This document shows positions 33,409 to 40,190 of a DNA stretch of 42,107 nucleotides, one piece after another. A program made the translations under genes and the position numbers. Every line of letters starts with the position of its first letter. The stretch's first letter is position 1. Location of the stretch: assembly GCA_028706165.1 (NCBI GenBank), contig JAQWBY010000003.1, positions 1-42,107 on the forward strand, given 5' to 3'. Below the pieces are notes generated by a model. The model saw nothing but the letters and a program-made list of their open reading frames with translations. It searched no databases and was not told the origin of the DNA. The DNA comes from Lentisphaeria bacterium. Its GTDB lineage: Bacteria; Verrucomicrobiota; Lentisphaeria; Oligosphaerales; Oligosphaeraceae.

Positions 33409-34851
33409 TTAGTCTTGTTGGTCTTGTGTGGCGGCCGGCGCTTCGCCGAGTTCGCGGAGGTAGTCGGAGTTGAGGATTAGGCCGGTACTGGCGGCGAGTT
33501 GTTCGAGGTTGTTGAGCACTTGCACATAAGAGCGCGAGCGGGCGGCGGCGCTGATAGTGACATCGCTTTGCACCTCATTGAGGCGGGTGATGGTGGTAGT
33601 GCCGCCGAGGTATTCCTGGTAGACCAAGTCGCGGATGCGTGTAGCTGTGGCCAGGATGTTCTCTTGCAGGGCGTGCTGGCGGCGGCTGGAGTCCCAGGCG
33701 AGGATATTCTGGCGGATTTCGGCGTCGATTTCGAGCAGGAGGTCTTGTTTTGCCTGGGTAGCGGCGTCCAGTTCGGCGTAGGCGTAGCTGATGGCGGCGA
33801 GGGTCTTTTTGCCGTTGAAGAGATTCCAGGTGAGATTGACGCCGTAGCTGACATTGCGGTCGAGGTGCGTGTTGAAGTGCAGCGAGTCGTCTCGTTCAAA
33901 GCCGTAGTCGGCGAAGAAGCTGAGGCGGGGATACCAGCCGCTGCGGCCGGCCTGGATGGCGGCGCGGGCGAGGGCGATATTGTTGTCGGCGATGCGTAGG
34001 TCTGGGCGGCGGGCGATGGCGAGGTCCAGCAGTTTGTGCAGCGAAAGTTGGTAGTGCAGGAGCTCGGGTGGCGGTGGAATGAGCTCGACCTTGGTCCAGA
34101 TGTCGTCTTCACTGACGGCCAGCAGTGACGCCAGAATGACGGTGGCTTGGCGCCAAGCGCGTTCGGCGGCAATGTAATCGACTTCGGCATTGCCGACCTG
34201 CAGTTCGAAGTTCAGCACCTCGCTGGGTGGGGCGACGCCGCCGGCGAGGCGTTTGCGGGCGTCTTCGAGGAGCACGCGGTTGAAGTCGGCGTCCTGCCGG
34301 GCGATTTCCATGCTGTCCTGGGCGAGCAGTGCGGCATAGAAGGCGCTGGAGACGGCGTGGAGCAGCAGGCGTTGGACGTCGTGGTGGGTTTCGGTGCTGG
34401 AGTTCAGGCCGTATTTGGCGCTGAGGGTATTGAAGCGACGTTGGAAACCGTCAAAGAGTAGCCAGTCGCTGGCGAGGCCGGCGCGGTAGGTGCTGTTGTT
34501 GTCGTAGTCGCGATTGGGCCTGGTGGCCTTGTCGCGGTTGCGCGTGGCGCTGGCGACGACATCGAGGGTTGGCCAGTAGGCGGCGTTGGCGATATTGACT
34601 TCGGCGACGGCGCGGTCGATGCGAGCCTTGGCCTGGGCGAGGGTGGGGCTGCGCTCCAGAGCGAGTTTTTTGGCCTCGGCGAGGGTCCAGCGGTAGGTTG
34701 CAGGGGGCTTGTCGCCCTGTTGCGCGGCGGCTGCTGGCGCGGCGGTGGACTGCAGGGGAGAGGCCGGCGTTTGACTGTTGCTGCCGGTTTGGGCCAGTAG
34801 GCCGAAGCTACCAAGAAGGGCGAAAGCGAAGACGATGCTGCGGTTATTCAT
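33409..34851 (-). CDS. TolC-family outer-membrane efflux channel
   Basis: The protein has 480 residues with a signal peptide (MNNRSIVFAFALLGSFGLLA) and a Pro/Ala/Gln-rich linker. Two OEP repeats follow, recognisable from 'YRWTLAEAKKLALERSPTLAQAKARIDRAVAEVNIANAAYWP' and later 'LHKLLDLAIARRPDLRIADNNIALARAAIQAGRSGWYPRLSFFADY'. There is no lipoprotein cysteine after the signal. Trimers form the outer-membrane barrel and periplasmic tunnel through which the RND pump discharges. The gene is second in the operon, 13 bases after the regulator and 48 bases before the adaptor. Confidence 0.94.
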   Translation of the reverse strand: MNNRSIVFAFALLGSFGLLAQTGSNSQTPASPLQSTAAPAAAAQQGDKPPATYRWTLAEAKKLALERSPTLAQAKARIDRAVAEVNIANAAYWPTLDVVASATRNRDKATRPNRDYDNNSTYRAGLASDWLLFDGFQRRFNTLSAKYGLNSSTETHHDVQRLLLHAVSSAFYAALLAQDSMEIARQDADFNRVLLEDARKRLAGGVAPPSEVLNFELQVGNAEVDYIAAERAWRQATVILASLLAVSEDDIWTKVELIPPPPELLHYQLSLHKLLDLAIARRPDLRIADNNIALARAAIQAGRSGWYPRLSFFADYGFERDDSLHFNTHLDRNVSYGVNLTWNLFNGKKTLAAISYAYAELDAATQAKQDLLLEIDAEIRQNILAWDSSRRQHALQENILATATRIRDLVYQEYLGGTTTITRLNEVQSDVTISAAARSRSYVQVLNNLEQLAASTGLILNSDYLRELGEAPAATQDQQD

Positions 34852-34864
34852 ATGGATATGGGCC

Positions 34865-35548
34865 TTATGCCTGAGGCAGGGACGTTGTGGTTTCTTGTTT
34901 GGCTTTCATGTCGTCTACCGCGCGGTGGACGATGTCGAGGATGTAATTGGTCAGGAAGGTCTTGTCATGGTTGGCGCTGAGGCTGAAGCGGCCTTTGCCG
35001 TTGAAGAATCGCTGTTCGACCTGGGTCTGAATGGGCAGGAAGAGACAGAGACTGTGGTAGGTATAACGGATTAGGCTGATGTTGGCCTCCGTTGCGGCCG
35101 GGCCGAGCAGTGCCGAGAGCATGCTGGTCATGCGATCTTCGTAGCTTTTGATGAGCTTTTCGCGGTCGGGAATCTGCGGGATGAGATGGTGATTTTGGGT
35201 GTCGACCAGGTCGCGCATGTGCATCCAGTTGATCTGAGACATGGTGCTGTTGTAGGTGTTGTCCAACAAAATGTCAATGTGGATGCGCAGAGCTTGCCAG
35301 GGATCGCGTTCAATGAAGTCCCAGCAGCGTTGCATGCTGTCCCGGCGGACCTGGCGGGCATAGTCGCGCACGGCCTGGTAAAAGCCGGCCTTGTCGCCGA
35401 AATAGTAGTTGATGGCGGCAATGTTGCTGGCGGCTTCTTCACAAATTTCCCGGACGGTTGAGCCGTCGTAGCCCTTGCTGGCGAATACTTTCAAACCAGC
35501 CGCCAACAGACGCTCTTTGACATCGGGCGCTTTGTCCTCTTTGGCCAT
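34865..35548 (-). CDS. TetR/AcrR-family transcriptional regulator
   Basis: The protein has 227 residues. The N-terminal helix-turn-helix is the typical TetR type: 'KERLLAAGLKVFASKGYDGSTVREICEEAASNIAAINYYFGDKAGFYQAV'. The C-terminal ligand-binding part resembles the CerR-like (DUF1956) domain, including 'DPWQALRIHIDILLDNTYN'. It is the first gene of the efflux operon and most likely represses its own transcription until a ligand binds. A strong ribosome site (ggaaagga) precedes the ATG at 35548. An AT-rich palindrome about 100 bases upstream (35639-35661) is a candidate operator. Confidence 0.92.
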   Translation of the reverse strand: MAKEDKAPDVKERLLAAGLKVFASKGYDGSTVREICEEAASNIAAINYYFGDKAGFYQAVRDYARQVRRDSMQRCWDFIERDPWQALRIHIDILLDNTYNSTMSQINWMHMRDLVDTQNHHLIPQIPDREKLIKSYEDRMTSMLSALLGPAATEANISLIRYTYHSLCLFLPIQTQVEQRFFNGKGRFSLSANHDKTFLTNYILDIVHRAVDDMKAKQETTTSLPQA

Positions 35549-35638
35549 GAAACAGTCCTTTCCATCATCACGTGGGCCGAAATGGGCAGTAGAGTGCCCG
35601 GCCGGCAGTCAGCAAGGAAACGCAGGAATGAAACAAAT

Positions 35639-35661
35639 ATTTTAAAACAAAAGTTTAAAAT
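35639..35661. promoter_or_regulatory. Candidate TetR operator
   Basis: The arms attttaaa (35639-35646) and tttaaaat (35654-35661) are perfect complements around 7 bases, in an AT-rich patch about 90-110 bases upstream of the regulator start. TetR repressors usually bind such palindromes overlapping their own promoter. No well-spaced -35/-10 pair was confirmed. Confidence 0.4.
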
Positions 35662-35702
35662 AGCTTTTTTAATGTTTTTTTGCGGGCGGGTGTGTTTTTT
35701 GT

Positions 35703-35834
35703 GGACGCATGGGACGTATGGGACGTATAGCACTGATCAGTTTGATCTTTGGTCTTTTGTCGCGGACGGATCGGACGGATCGGACGGATCGGACGGATCC
35801 GATTGCTGATCGGTCTGATCGGTCTGATCGGTCC
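35703..35834. repeat. 9-bp tandem array 2, mixed units
   Basis: Left part: ggacgcatg, ggacgtatg, ggacgtata (35703-35729), as in array 1. Then come three degenerate units. Right part: four ggacggatc units (35764-35799), spacer cgattgct, then gatcggtct twice and gatcggtcc (35808-35834), as in array 3. The two right-hand blocks face each other as imperfect hairpin arms. The array thus links the unit types of arrays 1 and 3. Confidence 0.88.
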
Positions 35835-35835
35835 A

Positions 35836-36284
35836 ATGCTCTTCACTTAGTGTACCGGCAATCCTTGGTGAGGAGTTGATTTGTGACCGTTAGCGTGACC
35901 ATTCGCCGAGGTTTTGAGCGCCGAAGGCGCGACCTAAGATAGCCCAGGGCAAGCGCCCGTAGGGCGCGTCGCCCTGGGTAGGGGCCCTACCAGAAACGAA
36001 GCCCTGTAAGGGCGGCCTAAAAGACCTTTGGCAAGGCGCAACATTTATTTCCATTGCCTCTTTGGCCCCAGTCAGCTTCGCCGACTGGGGCCAAAGAGGC
36101 CGAGGAACACGACCTTGGTTGGCGCTTTACCCAGGGCGGCGCGCGCTTTCAGCGCTGCTTGCCCTGGGCTGGTATGTTTCGCGCTTTCAGCGCTTCTGCC
36201 GCTTCGCGGCAATAAATGCCGCGATCATAACAGGCTGTTTTGCTGAAGCTTAAGGCACTATGAAATTTGTTAAGTGAAGAGCAT
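35836..36284 (+). repeat. Composite multi-hairpin element, copy 2, with 14-bp terminal inverted repeats
   Basis: The ends are atgctcttcactta (35836-35849) and its perfect complement (36271-36284). Inside, the same hairpin modules as at 17109-17546 appear in reverse: gcgcc-gaa-ggcgc (35918-35930), cccagggc/gccctggg hairpins (near 35942-35978 and 36130-36167), the long stem 36056-36076/36080-36100, and gcgctttcagcgcttctgcc (near 36180). The last roughly 45 bases before the right end are not clearly shared with copy 1. There is no credible gene. Confidence 0.85.
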
Positions 36285-36549
36285 CGGTCTGATCGGTCTG
36301 ATCGGTCTGATCGGTCTGATCGGTCTGATCGGTCTGATCTTCTTTCTTGTTGTCGCGGACGGATCGGACGGATCGGACGGATCGGACGGATCGTCGGTCT
36401 GATCGGTCTGATCGGTCTGATCGGTCTGATCTTCTTTCTTGTTGTCGCGGACGGATCGGACGGATCGGACGGATCGGACGGATCGTCGATTTGATCGGTC
36501 TGATCGGTCTGATCGGTCTGATCGGTCTGATCGGTCTGATCGGTCTGAT
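36285..36549. repeat. 9-bp tandem array 3 with 92-bp duplication
   Basis: The order is cggtctgat x6 (36285-36338), a 17-base spacer beginning cttctttc, cggacggat x4 (36356-36391), cgt, cggtctgat x4 (36395-36430), the same 17-base spacer, cggacggat x4 (36448-36483), cgtcgattt plus gat, then cggtctgat x6 (36496-36549). The 92-base unit 36303-36394 is repeated exactly at 36395-36486. The two unit types pair at 7 of 9 positions plus one G-T when facing each other, so each half can fold back around the spacer. Confidence 0.92.
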
Positions 36550-36727
36550 CGGTGGAGAAAAAAAGGGCGTGGTGTGAGAGCCAAGCGGGAAAGAGACAAT
36601 ATACTAAAGGACGGTCCTGTTCTTGCTTCTGGAATATGGCAAGAAACAGGGCTAGTTGGCCTGTCCGTCGGGTGCCGGAAGCGGGTTAGTCATAAGCGGT
36701 TTGGGTGGTGTTTTTTTGGAGACCTTG

Positions 36728-37894
36728 ATGTTTCCGTATTTGTCTGAGTATTTGCTTGAGATTTGGGGTCCCTTCCGGCTTTTCGGATCATATTTGGTGT
36801 TGTTGAGCCTTGGCGCTTTTGCGGGTGCGGTGGCCAACTGGCTGTTGCTGCCGCGGTTGTGGCGTTATATGCCGCGGGATCAGGGCAAGCCCTTTGTGAA
36901 GAATTCCGAGGAGGCGAAGGGCAAGCCGACGGGAGCGGGCAGCATTGTGGTGGGCATTAGTCTGCTGCTGTGGATCTTTCTGATGCCGGGGACTTGGCGG
37001 ATGTGGGGCATGGCCGTCTGCCTGTTTCTGGTCATGCTTACCGGTTTTGGCGATGACTGTAGCGAAAAGCCTTGGAGCGAAATGAAGAAGGGCCTGCTGG
37101 ACTTCGTTATTTCCTTGGCGGCAGCGGCGATATACTGCCAGTGCGACAGCATGGTCATTTGGTTGCCGCTGATCAAGGGCAGCGCCGCCGGCGGCGGTTT
37201 TTTGGTGCCGGCGTGGCTGTACATTCCCGGCGCGACGGCTCTGCTGTGGCTGAGCATCAACGCGGTCAATTGCAGCGACGGCGTGGATGGCTTGGCGGGC
37301 TCCCTGACCATGCTGGCCCTGTTCACCATGGGCGCGTTTTTGTATGCAGTGACTGGTCACATGGACATCTCCAAGTACCTGCTTTTGCCGCATTACGCTG
37401 ATGGCGCGCGTTGGGCAGTGCTGATCGCTTGCGTGGTGGGCAGTCTGGGCGGCTATCTCTGGCACAACGCCAAGCCCAGTTCGGTGCTCATGGGAGATGC
37501 CGGGTCCCGCTTCCTGGGCTTGTTGCTGGGCATGTCGGCCTTGGCGTCAGGCAACCCCGTTCTCGTGCTGGTGGCCGCGCCGATGCTCCTGATCAATGGC
37601 GGTACTGGCCTGGTCAAGCTGGTCATGCTGCGGACGCTCAAACGCCTGGGCTTCGATGTGCGTCAGCCCTTGCGCAACGTCGTCAATCCCCAGCGGGTGG
37701 AAAATTTTGCTTCGGACGACGACGTGAAGAAGCAGCTTGGGCTGGTTCGGCTGGCGCATCGGGTGCGTTTTCCGTTGCACGACCACTGCCGGAAGAACCG
37801 GAATTGGTCAGACACGCAGGTGCTGGTGCGTTTCATGCTGCTTCAGGGCTTTTTGACGCCCCTCTTGATTCTCCTAATTGTGAAACTGCGATAA
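36728..37894 (+). CDS. mraY: Phospho-N-acetylmuramoyl-pentapeptide-transferase
   Basis: The protein has 388 residues and about 10 membrane segments. The start at 36728 gives 'MFPYLSEYLLEIWGPFRLFGSY', the usual MraY N-terminus, with a ggag ribosome site; an ATG 72 bases upstream would add an atypical leader. 'RDQGKPFVKNSEEAKGKPTGAGSIVV' (substrate loop), 'LTGFGDD', 'SINAVNCSDGVDGLAGS' and 'VLMGDAGSRFLG' are the conserved catalytic blocks. The enzyme transfers phospho-MurNAc-pentapeptide to undecaprenyl phosphate to form lipid I. The usual His-His-His motif near the C-terminus reads 'PLHDHCRKNRNWSDTQV', with Asp in the middle. The gene is outside any mur/fts cluster and is followed by a DNA polymerase gene 42 bases later. 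Confidence 0.93.
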   Translation: MFPYLSEYLLEIWGPFRLFGSYLVLLSLGAFAGAVANWLLLPRLWRYMPRDQGKPFVKNSEEAKGKPTGAGSIVVGISLLLWIFLMPGTWRMWGMAVCLFLVMLTGFGDDCSEKPWSEMKKGLLDFVISLAAAAIYCQCDSMVIWLPLIKGSAAGGGFLVPAWLYIPGATALLWLSINAVNCSDGVDGLAGSLTMLALFTMGAFLYAVTGHMDISKYLLLPHYADGARWAVLIACVVGSLGGYLWHNAKPSSVLMGDAGSRFLGLLLGMSALASGNPVLVLVAAPMLLINGGTGLVKLVMLRTLKRLGFDVRQPLRNVVNPQRVENFASDDDVKKQLGLVRLAHRVRFPLHDHCRKNRNWSDTQVLVRFMLLQGFLTPLLILLIVKLR

Positions 37895-37936
37895 ACGGTG
37901 CGCGTGTTGCGGCCCGGTCGCGCTGAAGAAAGAGTG

Positions 37937-40129
37937 ATGACAATGGCAACTATGGACATCAGCCGACTGGTTCGCAGCGACTATGATCGCGTGGTGGCGG
38001 TGGAAACGGACTCGGCCGGCCGGGCGGTGTTGTTCCGTCGTGGCACGGACGACGTGGTGACCCGCGAAATCATGCCCTTTCAGCCGTGGCTGCTGGTGTC
38101 GGGGCCGGAGTTGGCCCGAGCACTCAAGGACACGAGCGAGATCACGCCGCTGCGCGGCGACGGCATGCATCGCGTGCGGGTGTCCTTTCCGTCCTGGAGC
38201 GCCTATGAGGATGCGGTGAAGGATCTCAAGGATCTCACGGGCATGAATCCCAGTGCGCCGCTGGCGCCGTATCGGCTTTTTTCTGACAAGGCGCAGCAGA
38301 TGCTGACCATGCTGCCTGCCCGGCTGTTCCGCGGTATGTCCTTCCAGGATCTGCGCCGCATGCAGCTCGACATCGAGACGCGCACGGCGGATGGTTTTCA
38401 TTTTCCTGACGCGCTGCGCGCGAGCGACGAAGTGCTGCTGGTATCGCTCAAGGACAGCACGGGCTGGGAGTGCTGCCTGTCGGTGGCCCAGGCTGGTGAA
38501 GCCGCCATGCTCAAGCGCATGATTGAGCTGATCCAGGAGCGCGACCCGGACGTCATTGAGGGCCACAATATCTTCAATTTCGACCTCGATTATCTGGAGA
38601 AGCGCTGCAAGCGCCACAAGATCCCCTTTGTTCTCGGGCGCAGCCGGCGACCGACCTTTGCGCGCAGCTCGCGTTTTACGGCGGGTGAGCGCACGGCGAC
38701 CTACCGCCGCTATGACATCTACGGGCGGCATGTGGTGGACACTTGGCACCTCGTGCAGCTGTACGACGTCGCCCATCGCGACATGGACGGGCATGGCCTG
38801 AAGCCTGCCGCCAGGTACTTCGGCGTCGCCGCCGAAAACCGCACCTACGTCGAAGGCAATGACATCACGCGGATATTCGAGGAAGATCCCGAAACGCTGA
38901 TGAAGTACTGCATGGATGACGTCCGGGAGACCGATGCGCTCAGTCGCATTCTGTCTCCGAGTTATTTCTACCAGGCGCAGCTGGTGCCGTACAGCTATCA
39001 GAGCTGCGTCACACGCGGCAATGCCACGCGCATTGACGCCTTGCTCTGCGCAGAGTACATGCAGGCCAACGCCAGTCTGCCCATCCCGCAGCAGCCCCAG
39101 CCCCTGCAGGGCGCGTTGACGGAAGCGCAACACAGCGGCGTGTTTCAGAATGTCTGGCATGTTGACGTGCGCAGCCTGTATCCGTCCATCATTCTGGCGC
39201 GGGGCATGTGTCCGGCTGGGGACAGCGAGCGGGCCTTCGGGCGTATTCTCGGCGAGCTGCGCAATTTCCGCCTGGCGGCGAAGGATGCCATGCGCGAGGC
39301 CAGTGGCCACGAGAAGGAAAACTTCAGCGCTCTGCAGGGCAGTTTCAAGATTTTGATCAATTCGTTTTATGGCTACACGGCCTTTTCGCAGGGCACCTTC
39401 AACGATTACGTCATGGCCAATGCCATCACGCGCGAGGGCCGGGAAATCCTCGGCAGCATGCGCGATTTCCTGCAGGACGCCGCTGCGATCATCGTGGAAA
39501 TGGACACCGACGGCATTTACTTCACGCCGCCGCCGGGCATGACCGATCAGGACGAGATGGAACGGCGGGTGCAGGCCATCCTGCCGCCGGGTATTGAAGT
39601 CGAGCTTGACGCGTCATACCAGGCCATGTACGGCTACAAGAGCAAGAATTACGCCCTGCTGGACTGGGATGGCCGGGTGAGCGTGACCGGCGCCGCGCTC
39701 AAATCCCGGGGCCTTGAGCCCTTCCAGCGTCGCTACATGATGGAGTACCTGACCCTGCTGCTCACGGGGCGCGAGGCGGAATTGCCGGCACTCTATGAGC
39801 GCTATGAAACGGACATCCGGGAGCACAGACTGCCGTTGAAGGACTTCGCCAAGCGCGAAATTCTCTCCATGGCGCCGCGCCTGTACGCCGAAAAACTTGC
39901 GGCGAAAGCCACCAAGCGCAGCGCCGCCTACGAACTGGCGCTGCAGGCCAAAAAGGAATACCTGCAGGGCGATTCCGTCGAATTCTATGTCACCGGCGAC
40001 AAAAAGAACGTGTCCGTCGTCGGTAATGCCCGGCTTCTCGAAGAGGCCGACGAGCAGCAACGGGACGAAAATGTCCCCTATTACCTAGATAAACTGGCGC
40101 AGCTGAAGGCGAAATTTGCCGAAGGTTGA
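37937..40129 (+). CDS. polB: Family B DNA polymerase with 3'-5' exonuclease
   Basis: The protein has 730 residues from 37937 (alternative in-frame starts at 37943 and 37952). Exonuclease motifs: Exo I 'QLDIETRT' (Asp145, Glu147), Exo II 'GHNIFNFDLDYL' (Asp216), Exo III 'YCMDDVRETD' (Tyr324, Asp328). Polymerase motifs: A 'VDVRSLYPSIIL' (Asp410), B 'KILINSFYGYTA' (Lys471), C 'EMDTDGIYF' (Asp523, Asp525), then 'KSKNYALLD'. All catalytic residues are present, so it should be an active proofreading polymerase of the Pol II/archaeal PolB type. It is somewhat shorter than E. coli Pol II. It may act in repair or damage tolerance. Codon and base use look like the neighbours, with no sign of a prophage around it. 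Confidence 0.95.
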   Translation: MTMATMDISRLVRSDYDRVVAVETDSAGRAVLFRRGTDDVVTREIMPFQPWLLVSGPELARALKDTSEITPLRGDGMHRVRVSFPSWSAYEDAVKDLKDLTGMNPSAPLAPYRLFSDKAQQMLTMLPARLFRGMSFQDLRRMQLDIETRTADGFHFPDALRASDEVLLVSLKDSTGWECCLSVAQAGEAAMLKRMIELIQERDPDVIEGHNIFNFDLDYLEKRCKRHKIPFVLGRSRRPTFARSSRFTAGERTATYRRYDIYGRHVVDTWHLVQLYDVAHRDMDGHGLKPAARYFGVAAENRTYVEGNDITRIFEEDPETLMKYCMDDVRETDALSRILSPSYFYQAQLVPYSYQSCVTRGNATRIDALLCAEYMQANASLPIPQQPQPLQGALTEAQHSGVFQNVWHVDVRSLYPSIILARGMCPAGDSERAFGRILGELRNFRLAAKDAMREASGHEKENFSALQGSFKILINSFYGYTAFSQGTFNDYVMANAITREGREILGSMRDFLQDAAAIIVEMDTDGIYFTPPPGMTDQDEMERRVQAILPPGIEVELDASYQAMYGYKSKNYALLDWDGRVSVTGAALKSRGLEPFQRRYMMEYLTLLLTGREAELPALYERYETDIREHRLPLKDFAKREILSMAPRLYAEKLAAKATKRSAAYELALQAKKEYLQGDSVEFYVTGDKKNVSVVGNARLLEEADEQQRDENVPYYLDKLAQLKAKFAEG

Positions 40130-40190
40130 GCCCTTTGCGAACTGGCCACCAGGTCATGCACGACAAAGAACAGCAAGAAGGAACATAGTC

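Larger units (their letters stand above)
35549..36727. other. Repeat-rich gene-free interval
   Basis: About 1.2 kb between the divergent efflux operon and mraY. It contains a candidate operator (35639-35661), tandem array 2 (35703-35834), the composite element copy 2 bounded by 14-bp inverted repeats (35836-36284), tandem array 3 (36285-36549), and 178 unremarkable bases before mraY. I find no supported gene; open frames here are repeats read as Ser-Asp-Arg or Ile-Gly-Leu tripeptides. Confidence 0.75.

Noticed and set aside
36267-36599. Open frames on both strands rich in Ser-Asp-Arg, Ile-Gly-Leu or Arg-Ile-Gly tripeptides
   Set aside because: They are direct readings of the 9-bp array; units of three codons stay open in most frames, and there is no ribosome site or non-repetitive domain.
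37874-39310. Minus-strand open frame of 478 codons opposite the DNA polymerase
   Set aside because: It overlaps a gene with all catalytic polymerase motifs and has no recognisable domain.
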